Of a stretch of 49,295 nucleotides of DNA, positions 25,058-33,543 are shown piece by piece; position 1 is the stretch's first letter, and each line of letters begins with the position of its first letter. Position numbers and translations under genes: made by a program. The notes under the pieces were generated by a model. It worked only from the letters and a program-made list of their open reading frames with translations. It ran no database searches and was not told the origin of the DNA. The stretch covers positions 1 through 49,295 of the forward strand of contig CAZCAS010000001.1 in the NCBI GenBank assembly GCA_964496725.1, in the 5' to 3' direction. The DNA is from JAZGHN01 sp964496725. Its GTDB lineage: Bacteria; Chloroflexota; Dehalococcoidia; Dehalococcoidales; E44-bin46.

Positions 25058-27226
25058 GTGGATAGTTATAGTCAGCTTATGGAGAAAGCCCGGGGCTATC
25101 TTGAGCCAGACAAGATAGCTTTGGTGGAGCAGGCCTACAAGTTTGCCGCTGAGGCGCACGAGGGGCAGATGCGTAAATCAGGCGGACCCTATGTGGAGCA
25201 TCCGTTACAGGCTGCGCTGACTCTGGCTGAATTGCAGCTTGATGCTGCCTCTCTGGCTGCTGCTTTGCTGCACGATGTTCCTGAGAATTGCGCGATACCC
25301 ATCGCGGAAATTGAGGCTAAGTTCGGCGCAGAGGTAGCCAAACTGGTTGATGGCACCACCAAGCTGGGCAAGCTTTCTCGGTCGGGGAGGGGGGAGGCGG
25401 CAACTGAGCTGCAGCTGGAGAATCTGAGGAAGATGCTGGTGGCTATGGCTGAGGACCTCCGCGTGGTGTTTATCAAGCTGGCTGATAGGCTGCATAATAT
25501 GTCTACCTTGGGCGCCCTGTCATCAGAAAAGCGACATAGCATCGCTCAGGAGACTTTAGAGATATATGCTCCCCTGGCTCATCGCCTGGGGATATCGGAG
25601 CTAAAGTGGCAATTAGAGGATTTATCCTTCCGTTATCTGGAGGCAAGGAAGTATCGTCATATTGTTAAACTGGTTGCTGCTCGACGCACTCAGCGGGAGG
25701 AATTCGTAGCTCGGGTAGTGCGGATTTTGGAGGACGAGTTCAAAAGGGTGGGTCTAAAGGCTGAGGTATCGGGCAGGCCCAAGCATATTTACAGCATATA
25801 CCAGAAGATGGAAAAATATTCTGCTTTAGGCAAGGATTTCGATGATATCCACGACCTTCTCGCCCTTCGGGTATTGGTTAATACTCTGCCTGATTGTTAT
25901 GCTGCGGTGGGTGTTATCCATAGTTTATGGCGCCCGCTGCCTGAGGAGTTTAATGACTTTATCGCCAACCCTAAGCCGAATGGATATCAGTCCTTACATA
26001 CCGCCGTAATGTATGGCGCCACTCCTCTGGAGATACAGGTTCGCACCAATGAGATGCACCATGTTGCTGAATATGGGATAGCTGCTCACTGGCGCTATAA
26101 GGAGGGTGAGAAAGAGGACATACGCTTTGAGGAAAGGATAGGGTGGCTGCGCCAGTTAATTGAGTGGCACCGGGAGCTCAGTGGAGCTGAAGAGTTTTTG
26201 GAGTCGGTCAAAACCGATATATTCATTGACGAGGTTTTTGTCTTCACTCCCAGGGGGGAGATAAAGGACTTGCCCAAGGGTTCTACTCCCCTTGACCTTG
26301 CCTATCGGATTCACACTGAGCTGGGGCACCGATGTATTGGGGCAAAGGTGAATGGTAGGCTGATGTCCCTTGATTATCAGCTCAAGAATGGTGATGTGGT
26401 TGAAATTATGTCGGCTAGGGGAGAAAAAGGACCGAGCCGTGATTGGCTCAATCCCCAGCTGGGCTATATCAGGACCTCCCACGCCAGGGAGAAGGTAAGG
26501 CAGTGGTTTAAGAAGCGGGAGCGGGCGGAGAATATTGAGCGGGGCCGGGAGCTTTTAGACAGGGATATGCGGCGATTGGGGATAAAACTCGGCGACCGGG
26601 AGGAGTTGGCTAAGCTATTCAAGTGTGATAGCGTTGACGATTTTCTGGCGGCTATTGGTTACGGTGGTATTACTACTCATCAGATTGCCTCGAGGTTAGC
26701 TACCCAGCAGGAGCGACCTACCGGGGTAGCCGGAACTGCGCCACCCAAGCCACCACTATCGGCGGTTCAGGTTCTGGGCGTGGGTGATATGGTTACCCAC
26801 TTAGCCAATTGTTGCCATCCTGTTCCCGGTGATAAGATTGTTGGCTATATTACCCGCGGACGGGGTGTGACTGTCCATCGCCAGGATTGCTATAATATCA
26901 TTAATGAGGCTGAAAAGGAGAGGCTGATTCCGGTGGATTGGGGGAAGTCTGACGGACTGTACCCGGTCAATATTCAGGTTGACGCCTGGGATAGGTTAGG
27001 GTTGGTTCGTGACCTTAGCACCATTGTGGCTGAGGAGAAAATCAATATAGTGACCATGAATGTTGTCCAGCACGAGGACCACGCCGTTACCGTATATTTT
27101 ACTTTGGAGATGAAGGGCTTGGCTCAGTTAAGTCGGCTATTAGGAAGAATTGAGGGACTTCGGGGGGTGACAGGTGTTTCCAGGGTGGGGGATGAGTCCA
27201 CGATAAAAACTGATAAATCAAACTGA
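25058..27226 (+). CDS. rel: RelA/SpoT-family (p)ppGpp synthetase/hydrolase
   Basis: Long RSH enzyme of the stringent response, 722 aa from GTG 25058 (ATG 25079 also possible). Order: hydrolase HD domain (about 20-180), synthetase domain with GRPKHIYSIYQKM and PKPNGYQSLHT (about 240-350), TGS domain (VFTPRGEIKDLPKGST), zinc-finger-like Cys domain (LANCCHPVPGD, HRQDC) and C-terminal ACT domain. Two oddities: the HD motif reads HDVPEN where hydrolases usually have HDxxED (Asn77), and the synthetase charge motif reads EFND (297-300) rather than the RxKD of bifunctional enzymes, closer to the ExDD of RelA. Its neighbour is rpsT. Confidence 0.93.
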   Translation: MDSYSQLMEKARGYLEPDKIALVEQAYKFAAEAHEGQMRKSGGPYVEHPLQAALTLAELQLDAASLAAALLHDVPENCAIPIAEIEAKFGAEVAKLVDGTTKLGKLSRSGRGEAATELQLENLRKMLVAMAEDLRVVFIKLADRLHNMSTLGALSSEKRHSIAQETLEIYAPLAHRLGISELKWQLEDLSFRYLEARKYRHIVKLVAARRTQREEFVARVVRILEDEFKRVGLKAEVSGRPKHIYSIYQKMEKYSALGKDFDDIHDLLALRVLVNTLPDCYAAVGVIHSLWRPLPEEFNDFIANPKPNGYQSLHTAVMYGATPLEIQVRTNEMHHVAEYGIAAHWRYKEGEKEDIRFEERIGWLRQLIEWHRELSGAEEFLESVKTDIFIDEVFVFTPRGEIKDLPKGSTPLDLAYRIHTELGHRCIGAKVNGRLMSLDYQLKNGDVVEIMSARGEKGPSRDWLNPQLGYIRTSHAREKVRQWFKKRERAENIERGRELLDRDMRRLGIKLGDREELAKLFKCDSVDDFLAAIGYGGITTHQIASRLATQQERPTGVAGTAPPKPPLSAVQVLGVGDMVTHLANCCHPVPGDKIVGYITRGRGVTVHRQDCYNIINEAEKERLIPVDWGKSDGLYPVNIQVDAWDRLGLVRDLSTIVAEEKINIVTMNVVQHEDHAVTVYFTLEMKGLAQLSRLLGRIEGLRGVTGVSRVGDESTIKTDKSN

Positions 27227-27241
27227 GGAAAGGGGAAAATA

Positions 27242-27523
27242 TTGCCAACTACTAAATCGGCTCAAAAGCAGGTGCGTGTAGCTGAAAGGAGGCACCTGAG
27301 AAATAAGTCTGTTCTTAGCGAGTGTAAGACTCACGTCACTAAAGCAGAGAAACTTATCTTCTCAGGCGAACTTGAGGCGGCTCGGGAGGCGGTGTCAGTT
27401 GCCATCCGCTCTCTTGATAAGGCAGCTGAGGATGGGATAATCCGCCTCAATAACGCTGCCCGACGCAAGGCACGGTTAATGAGGAAGCTCAATGCGGCCT
27501 TGAGTTCGGCTGCTGCTGAATAA
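27242..27523 (+). CDS. rpsT: Ribosomal protein bS20
   Basis: Small-subunit protein binding 16S rRNA. 93 aa, highly basic, beginning PTTKSAQKQVRVAERRHLRN after the initiator, as expected for S20. The start is TTG at 27242 with GAGGAAAGGGG just upstream; a UUG start is also known for E. coli rpsT. It follows rel by 15 bases, so is likely co-transcribed with it. Confidence 0.93.
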   Translation: MPTTKSAQKQVRVAERRHLRNKSVLSECKTHVTKAEKLIFSGELEAAREAVSVAIRSLDKAAEDGIIRLNNAARRKARLMRKLNAALSSAAAE

Positions 27524-27536
27524 TTCAGTTCGAGTA

Positions 27537-27565
27537 TTGACAACAGAGTTCTTTTAGGGTAGAGT
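27537..27565 (+). promoter_or_regulatory. lexA promoter
   Basis: TTGACA (27537-27542), 17 bases, TAGAGT (27560-27565). The expected transcription start coincides with the SOS operator that follows. Confidence 0.6.
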
Positions 27566-27570
27566 TTTAT

Positions 27571-27584
27571 AGAACAGATGTTCT
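27571..27584. promoter_or_regulatory. LexA (SOS) operator
   Basis: AGAACAGATGTTCT, an exact GAAC-N4-GTTC palindrome of the Gram-positive/Bacillus SOS-box type, overlapping the predicted lexA transcription start and 33 bases before the lexA ATG. It implies LexA autoregulation. Confidence 0.85.
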
Positions 27585-27617
27585 TCATATGTGAAGTAGT
27601 GGTTCGTGGGGTGATAG

Positions 27618-28259
27618 ATGAAGGCGTTATCATCTAGGCAGCAACAAATTATTGATTTTATCCGCCGCTTCTGGGATGAGGAGGGTTATCCACCCACTAT
27701 CAGGGATATAGTAAGGGGGTGTAGAATTAGCTCGACCTCAGTAGTTGATTATAACCTCAAGATATTGGAGAGGGAGGGCTATATTCGCCGTCGCCGCGAG
27801 GTATCGCGTGGTATTGAGCTAGTCGGTCATTCCCCTGGCCTGGGAGGGCGAGTTCAGATACCTATTATTGGTCAGGTGGCGGCTGGGAAGCCGATACCTG
27901 TGCCCGCTCCCGATACCTGGGATGTCACTGCTTCTTCGGATGTTCTGGAGGTGACCAAAGATTTGACCCGGGGAAGGGCGGGGGTTTATGCTCTAAAGGT
28001 GAAGGGCACTTCAATGGTGGATGCCCTGGTTAATGATGGCGATTTTGTCTTGATGGAGTATGTGAATTGGGTGGAGAATGGGGAGATGGCAGCCATATGG
28101 CTTAAGGCGGAAAGGGAGGCGACGCTGAAGAAGTTTTACGCTGAGAAGGGGCGCGTTCGACTCCAGCCAGCAAATAGCCAGATGCGGCCGATGTATGTTG
28201 GCCCTGATAGTGTTGAGATTCAAGGCAGGGTTATTGCCGTTATTAGGCAATTAGTATAG
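27618..28259 (+). CDS. lexA: LexA repressor
   Basis: SOS-response repressor and self-cleaving protease. 213 aa. The N-terminal winged helix-turn-helix (about 1-65; SSRQQQIIDFIRRFW, TIRDIVRGCRISSTSVVDYNL) is followed by an S24 protease domain. The Ala-Gly cleavage site is at 89-90 (GQVAAGKP), the catalytic Ser132 in KGTSMVDALVNDGD, and the Lys171 in EATLKKFY. It is preceded by its own SOS box. A weak hairpin (28260-28278) follows the stop. The likely target dinB in this window is broken and shows no SOS box. Confidence 0.96.
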   Translation: MKALSSRQQQIIDFIRRFWDEEGYPPTIRDIVRGCRISSTSVVDYNLKILEREGYIRRRREVSRGIELVGHSPGLGGRVQIPIIGQVAAGKPIPVPAPDTWDVTASSDVLEVTKDLTRGRAGVYALKVKGTSMVDALVNDGDFVLMEYVNWVENGEMAAIWLKAEREATLKKFYAEKGRVRLQPANSQMRPMYVGPDSVEIQGRVIAVIRQLV

Positions 28260-28302
28260 TTATCCTCTCGGGGGATAAAGCGGGCTCTCGAAAGGGCGAT
28301 TT

Positions 28303-28872
28303 ATGATCTTATCTCAGTTTCAGGCTTTAGGCCGTGACCTTTTTACGCAGGGGCTGATTTCTTCCTATGGTGGAAACCTCAGTATCAGGCTGGGAGACCG
28401 GTTAATTATTACCCGCCGTGGCAGCATGCTTGGCTGTTTGCAGGAAGCCGATTTGATAGAGACCGGGATAACTAAAAATGACCGCTCTACACCGCTTGCC
28501 TCAAACGAATTAGCTGTCCATCGCGCTATTTATCAGCAGACTCCGGCATTAGCCATTGTTCACGCCCATCCGCCTCATGCCATTGCCCTGTCGTTAATTG
28601 AGACCGAGATTGTGCCCAGTAACGCTGAGGGGCGGTCTATGATAGGCGAGGTTCCAGTCCTGGGGTGGAATATGGAAGTGAAGCCGGGGGGTTTGGCTGA
28701 CATCATCGCCCGCGCGTTGAAGAAGCGCCGGATTGTTATGGTTCACGGGCATGGCAGTTTCGCCATTGGCCAATTGCTGGAGGAGGCCTACAGCTATACC
28801 ACTGCGCTGGAGGAGGGTTGCCGCATCAGGTGCCTGTTGAAGTCGTTAGGGGTGGGCGTAGATAAAGAGTAG
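28303..28872 (+). CDS. Class II aldolase/adducin-family protein
   Basis: A 189-aa zinc-dependent aldolase/epimerase-fold enzyme related to fuculose-1-phosphate aldolase. SSYGGNLSIRL near residue 20-30 is the phosphate-binding loop; the catalytic acid is Glu in ASNELAVHRAIY; the zinc ligands are in VHAHPPHA (HxH) and VHGHGSF. The substrate is uncertain; candidates include fuculose-1-P, ribulose-5-P and methylthioribulose-1-P. No pathway neighbours help. It follows lexA by 43 bases in the same direction. The start ATG is weakly supported by an upstream AAAGGG. Confidence 0.85.
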   Translation: MILSQFQALGRDLFTQGLISSYGGNLSIRLGDRLIITRRGSMLGCLQEADLIETGITKNDRSTPLASNELAVHRAIYQQTPALAIVHAHPPHAIALSLIETEIVPSNAEGRSMIGEVPVLGWNMEVKPGGLADIIARALKKRRIVMVHGHGSFAIGQLLEEAYSYTTALEEGCRIRCLLKSLGVGVDKE

Positions 28873-28897
28873 CTTCCCCCCTCATCAGCATCTTGGC

Positions 28898-29815
28898 CTA
28901 CTTCTTATAGACCGGAGTGCACCACTCGAGGTATTTGGGGTTTTTCCCCCGGATTACGTCGAAGTAGATTTGTTGTAATTTTTGGGTGAGTTCGCCAACT
29001 TCACCGTCGTCTATCTTGCGGTGGTCTATTTCAGCGATTGGGGTTATGTGGGCGGCGGTGCCGGTAAAGAAGCATTCTTTAGCCGTATAAAGCTCGCTGC
29101 GGTCAACTGGTCTCTCTATGGTTTCTATGCCCAGTTCGTTTTGTGCTAGCTTTATTACCGTATCACGAGTAACGCCCATCAAGGTGTTATTGTAGCTCGC
29201 CGGGGTAACTAATTTGTCATCTATGACTAAGAAGATATTCTCGCCAGTCCCTTCAGAGACATAGCCATCTGGGGCGAGCATAATCGCCTCATCGAAGCCA
29301 CCGCTTATGGCTTCGGTTTTAGCCAGGGAGTTATTGATATAAAGGCCGGTGATCTTGGCTTGAGGCGGAATCACATTGTCATCAGGGCGTCGCCATGAAG
29401 AGACTATGCATCTGGCCTTATCCATATCCAAGTATGGCCCCCAGGGGATAGCGAAGACCAGGAAGTCGTCTTCCAAACCATGAAGGCGGAGACCCAGGGA
29501 CTCAGAGCCCTTGTAGGCCAGGGGCCTTATATATATGTCTTCTGTGAAGCCGCACCTTTCTACCATCTCAACTGTTATCTGACATAGCTCATCAAGGGTA
29601 TGGGGCAGGTCGATATTTAACAGGCGGCAGCCCTGGTGCATTCGTTGATAGTGTTCTTTAAGTCGGAACAGGTAAAGCTGCTCTTGTTCACTGTTCCAGT
29701 TGCCCCTGATGCCTTCAAAAATGGCAGTGCCGTAGTGAAGGCAGTGGGTCATAATTCCTATCTTAGCTTCAGATAGAGGGACAAACTGCTTGTGGAAGTA
29801 GGCATATGAAGGCAA
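28898..29815 (-). CDS. ilvE: Branched-chain amino acid aminotransferase
   Basis: PLP enzyme of fold type IV catalysing the last step of valine, leucine and isoleucine synthesis. 305 aa. HYGTAIFEGIRG near 28-38, YIRPLAYKG around 95-103, the Schiff-base Lys region KITGLYINNSLAKTEA and EGTGENIF cofactor-binding motif near 193-200 all match the family. The start is TTG at 29815 with AGAGGAG upstream. It stands alone convergent with the aldolase gene (25 bases between stops). Confidence 0.94.
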   Translation of the reverse strand: MPSYAYFHKQFVPLSEAKIGIMTHCLHYGTAIFEGIRGNWNSEQEQLYLFRLKEHYQRMHQGCRLLNIDLPHTLDELCQITVEMVERCGFTEDIYIRPLAYKGSESLGLRLHGLEDDFLVFAIPWGPYLDMDKARCIVSSWRRPDDNVIPPQAKITGLYINNSLAKTEAISGGFDEAIMLAPDGYVSEGTGENIFLVIDDKLVTPASYNNTLMGVTRDTVIKLAQNELGIETIERPVDRSELYTAKECFFTGTAAHITPIAEIDHRKIDDGEVGELTQKLQQIYFDVIRGKNPKYLEWCTPVYKK

Positions 29816-29880
29816 TTTTCACATCTCCTCTCTTAAATTAAAGCTAATTATAGCTATTGTTGGCGGAGAAAACAAGATGC

Positions 29881-31074
29881 TTACTGAGAGCCCAAGCTGG
29901 CGCCACAGTTGGAGCAGAAGCTACTGCCGGGAGGGTTGACCTGGGAGCACGCTTTACAGGTTGGGCCTCCGCTGGTCTTGCTCTCGCCAAAATAAAGCTT
30001 GACATGGGGCCAGGGGATTTCTATCCCTTCCTCATCGAAGACCCTCTTGATTCTTCTCCTCAGTTCACCCATGAGATTCCAGTGTTGACCAGGCTCTGAC
30101 TCACCTACCACTTTAATGATAATCCCTGAGTCTCCAAACTCGTCCACCCGGAGAAGCCAGGGTGTTTTTGAGATAAGGAGCGGACCCCAATCGGGGTCTT
30201 CGGCTAATTCTTCCCATGTTCTCTTTATCACCGCCATTACCCTGTCCAGGTCTTCTTTATAGGCTACGCCTATATCCAGGTGAACCCTGGACCACAACTT
30301 GGTGAGGTTGCTGGCCATTCTGATTTCGCCGTTGGGGATAATATGGAGGATACCATCCAGGTCTCTGAGCGAGGTTCTCCTCAGATTAAGCCCTTCCACC
30401 CCGCCAGCTATCTGGTTGTTAACCTTGATAACATCGCCGACATCATACTGGTTCTCAATGATAATAAAAAAGCCAGAAATTAGGTCCTTTACCATGCTCT
30501 GAGCACCAAAGCCGATGGCTATGCCGGCAATGCCTGCCCCGGCGAGGAGGGGGGTAATATTTATCCCTATCTCAGCAAGTATCATAAAGGTGGCAACTAT
30601 AGCTATAATTACTCCGATAGTAGCGGTAAGGACGGCACCCAGTGTTTGCGTCCTTTTGGTCATCCGCTCCTTGGTTTCACGCCTTTTTCCTCTTATAGCA
30701 ACAAATCTCCCTATCATTAGAGGTAATGTTGCCCTGACTACTCTGTATGCTGCGTATGCCGGCACGGCGATGATGGCAATAGGAATGCTGTGGACCCGGA
30801 GCCAGCTCCGTACCGCTTTTAGAAATGGCTGAATATCCATGCCGTAGTACTTGATGATAAATGCCGCTATAGCCAGGGAGAGAAGCCCCCCCGCAGTGCC
30901 GATGATGATCCAGCCAACTATTTTCCGGGCGACTTTCGCTCGCGTGTGCCATCGCTTGGCCACAGCCTTTTCTGTGGCTCGGGCAATCCGCTCCTTGACA
31001 GAATAGGCGACAATAAAGCTGACGATGCCTGCAACTAATACCCACATCCTATTAACCACGAACAATTCCCACAT
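29881..31074 (-). CDS. MscS-family mechanosensitive channel with C-terminal zinc ribbon
   Basis: Inner-membrane channel that relieves osmotic pressure. 397 aa. About four hydrophobic helices come before the pore helix with the Gly/Ala-rich signature AGAGIAGIAIGFGAQSMVKD (about 183-202), followed by the beta domain FIIIENQYDVGDVIKV and a cytoplasmic vestibule region. Unusually the protein ends in a double-CxxC zinc ribbon (CKAC...CSNCG, last 25 residues), which standard MscS lacks. The start has GAGGTG upstream. Upstream is the broken dinB gene. Confidence 0.88.
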   Translation of the reverse strand: MWELFVVNRMWVLVAGIVSFIVAYSVKERIARATEKAVAKRWHTRAKVARKIVGWIIIGTAGGLLSLAIAAFIIKYYGMDIQPFLKAVRSWLRVHSIPIAIIAVPAYAAYRVVRATLPLMIGRFVAIRGKRRETKERMTKRTQTLGAVLTATIGVIIAIVATFMILAEIGINITPLLAGAGIAGIAIGFGAQSMVKDLISGFFIIIENQYDVGDVIKVNNQIAGGVEGLNLRRTSLRDLDGILHIIPNGEIRMASNLTKLWSRVHLDIGVAYKEDLDRVMAVIKRTWEELAEDPDWGPLLISKTPWLLRVDEFGDSGIIIKVVGESEPGQHWNLMGELRRRIKRVFDEEGIEIPWPHVKLYFGESKTSGGPTCKACSQVNPPGSSFCSNCGASLGSQ

Positions 31075-31150
31075 GGTAACACCTCTATTAAAGGTAACTT
31101 GGTATATATTATACCACTTTAAAACATCGGTGTGCTTAGCCGGGAGTCGT

Positions 31151-32335
31151 TTACGTGGGGAAGATATCCTTTAATGGCAGGGTTCTCCCTGTCTGGATGG
31201 CGGCGAAGCCATACTTTTTGCGGATGCGGTCAATAGCTTCATTTAGCCGCCCCAGCCGCTGCGCCGACGAGTCCAGCATGTCCAGTTGCCTCCCTGGCTC
31301 AGTCAGGTGCGACACCCCGATGCCGATGAGGCGAATCTTTTGCTTTTCTTGAGACGGTGCTCTCTTTAATAGCTTTACCCCGGTATCAAAGATGGTCTGG
31401 TCGCTGTCGCTGCTTTGCTGGAGGGTGTGGCGGCGGGTGATGGTGGTGAAGTCGGCATATCTCAGTTTCAGGGTTACGCACCTAGCTTGTTTACCTTGCT
31501 GGCGCAGCTTGCTGCCGACCCGCTCGCTGAGAAAGCGCAGTGTTGCCATCAGCAAAGGGAGGTCTCTGGTATCCTTGCCGAAGGTGGTTTCGTGGCTGAC
31601 GGACTTGGCGACGGCAGGGGGTGCTACTTTTCTGTCATCAATGCCGCTAGCGTAGCGCCGCAAAATCTCACCAGAGACGCCAAAATGGCTTTTAAGGGTG
31701 GTTAGCGGCGTAATAGATAGTTCTTCTCTATAGTATTGATGCCTAAGCCTTTTAAAATTCGTTCTGCCTTTTTGCCCACTCCGGGCAATTCGGCTACGGG
31801 TAGCGGTGCCAGGAAGGAGTGCTCCTCTCCGGCAGCCACCTCCAGTAGCCCATCCGGCTTGGATAATTCGGAGGCGACCTTTGCCACCACCTTGCAGTTG
31901 GCGATACCCACTGATACACAAAGCCCCAGTTCATCCTTAATTCGCCTTTTTATCGCCCTCGCCATCTGGTGACTGGAGCCATGTATAGATTCGAAGCCGG
32001 TTATATCCAGATAGGCTTCATCAAGACCCACCGGCTGGCTCAAGGAAGGGTGAAAAATCAGCCAAAATATCCATAAACCTCTGTGAAGCAATGCGATATT
32101 TGTGGAAGCTGCCCTCAATGAAGATGGCTTGAGGGCAGAGGCGGGAGGCGGTGGTGAGGGGCATACCGGCGTGTAAGCCGAAGGCTCGCGCTTCATATGA
32201 GGCGGAGGCAACCACGCCTCGTCGGTCAGGCTTACCACCGACCACTGCCGGCTTACCTTTAAGCTCAGGGTTTTCCGCCTGCTCCACTGAGACAAAGAAG
32301 GCATCAAGGTCAACGTGCATAATTCGGCGGGCCAT
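31151..32335 (-). pseudogene. dinB: DNA polymerase IV, disrupted by two frameshifts
   Basis: A Y-family translesion polymerase, readable in three frames. Frame 1 (32335 to about 32040) starts MARRIMHVDLDAFFVSVEQ with the catalytic Asp; frame 2 (about 32040 to 31720) has VGLDEAYLDITG, the second catalytic Asp-Glu, and the HhH motif LPGVGKKAERIL; frame 3 (about 31720 to 31151) holds the little-finger domain to the C-terminus. The first break is a 4-bp tandem duplication (GGCTGGCT at 32033-32040, plus strand). The second, near 31720, fits loss of one base in a GAGAAGAA tract. All domains are otherwise intact, so either decay is very recent or the bases are sequencing errors. GAGGAG precedes the ATG. 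Confidence 0.88.
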
Positions 32336-32409
32336 TATTCTCCTCTGGAAGTAAGGGGTCAGTTCCTATGCTTGGGGAGGGCGAAGACGTAGCAGGCTCT
32401 ACTGGGTGG

Positions 32410-32633
32410 CTAATACCCCAGTCCTACCTTTTTCCTTATCTCCGCCTCATCCATCACCCTGGCCAATCCTTTCAAGAAGGGGGTGGAGGCATTCTCCAGG
32501 AGCCAGATTCCAAAGACAAAGCCCTCGTCTTCCAGCACCTTCCCTTCGAGCTGGGCGACTGCCTTTAGCTCTACCCTGTCCTCTTTTCCCTTAGCGATGG
32601 CAAAGTTTTTTACCGTTGTCCTGCCCTCCTCAT
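32410..32633 (-). pseudogene. Probable broken small gene downstream of pyrF
   Basis: A frame of about 70 codons on the minus strand has protein-like composition (RTTVKNFAIAKGKEDRVE ... FGIWLLENASTPFLKGL ... ending KKVGLGY) and a clean TAG stop at 32410, but no ATG, GTG or TTG in frame. An ATG at 32633 overlaps the pyrF stop as ATGA, the usual coupled arrangement, but is one frame off: a single-base loss in the GAGGAGGGC tract next to it would explain this. I do not recognise the family. Alternative: a sequencing error in a real gene. Confidence 0.5.
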
Positions 32634-33427
32634 TGATGTTGGTTGATCTGTTCTCTCAGTGATGAGGCGACGCGACGCGCTGCCTGAGCAAAGTCTTCCT
32701 GTGAGGCATATATAATCTGCCGTGATGAATTGAAGATAGCCTTCTCCCCGTTGGCATCGACCCCGTAGCGGACCGCTGCGGTCAGGTCTCCTCCCTGGGC
32801 GCCGATGCCTGGTATCAGGAGGGGCATATCGGGGTGAGCGTTTCGAATCAGCTTTAGCTCCTCAGGATAGGTAGCGCCCACCACCAGCCCGATGTTGCCG
32901 TATTTATTCCACTCCTTGGCTTTGAGAGCTACCAGCTCAAACAGGGGGCGATGGCCGGATTCCGTCTCACAGTGGAGGGATTGGAAGTCCACGGCACCAG
33001 CGTTTGATGTCCGGCAGAGGATGAATACCCCTTTATCTTTGTACTGGATGAAAGGCTCTATGGAGTCGAAACCCAGATAGGGGTTCACTGTGGTGGCATC
33101 GCAGTTGAGGTTGGTGAAGATGGCCCGGGCATAGGCTTCGGCGGTATTGCCGATATCGCCCCGTTTGGCGTCTCCAATAACAGGGATGTCCCTTGGTATG
33201 CACTTAATGGTGCGCTTCAGGGCATCCAGCCCATCATCCAGGGCTTCATAGAAGGCGAGGTTCAGTTTGTAGGCGCAGACTAGGTCGGAGGTAGCCTCAA
33301 TAATCGCCCGGTTGAATTCGAAGACGCCTGTGTTCTTGGGCATCAGCTTTGGGTCGGGGTCTAGCCCAACACAGAGCAGGCTCTTATTCTTGTGAGTGGC
33401 ATTCGCCAGTTTTTCAATAAAATTCAC
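32630..33427 (-). CDS. pyrF: Orotidine 5'-phosphate decarboxylase (type 2)
   Basis: Final step of UMP synthesis. 265 aa, the longer type 2 form. The N-terminus shows LLCVGLDPDP, the active-site motif is DAKRGDIGNTAEAYA (about 88-102), and phosphate-binding LIPGIGAQGGDLTAAVRYG near 207-225. The start is GTG at 33427 with GGGG upstream. It is followed by a probable broken gene overlapping its stop. pyrE and pyrD are each about 10 kb away. Confidence 0.95.
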   Translation of the reverse strand: MNFIEKLANATHKNKSLLCVGLDPDPKLMPKNTGVFEFNRAIIEATSDLVCAYKLNLAFYEALDDGLDALKRTIKCIPRDIPVIGDAKRGDIGNTAEAYARAIFTNLNCDATTVNPYLGFDSIEPFIQYKDKGVFILCRTSNAGAVDFQSLHCETESGHRPLFELVALKAKEWNKYGNIGLVVGATYPEELKLIRNAHPDMPLLIPGIGAQGGDLTAAVRYGVDANGEKAIFNSSRQIIYASQEDFAQAARRVASSLREQINQHQ

Positions 33428-33543
33428 TTCATCCCCTGTGATAAAATTGTCAGTCGCTATTGATTAGCCTAAAGTGGTAGAATATATCGCTTTTAGTCTA
33501 ATAATAACTTTTTGCCCACTTGCAGTAAAGTAAGGGTAGGCAG

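Noticed and set aside
28260..28278. Hairpin TTATCC...GGATAA after lexA as a terminator
   Set aside because: The stem is acceptable but no T-run follows, and the next gene starts 24 bases on in the same direction.
32368..32594. Short plus-strand frames between dinB and pyrF
   Set aside because: They are antisense to a better minus-strand coding remnant and have no family resemblance.
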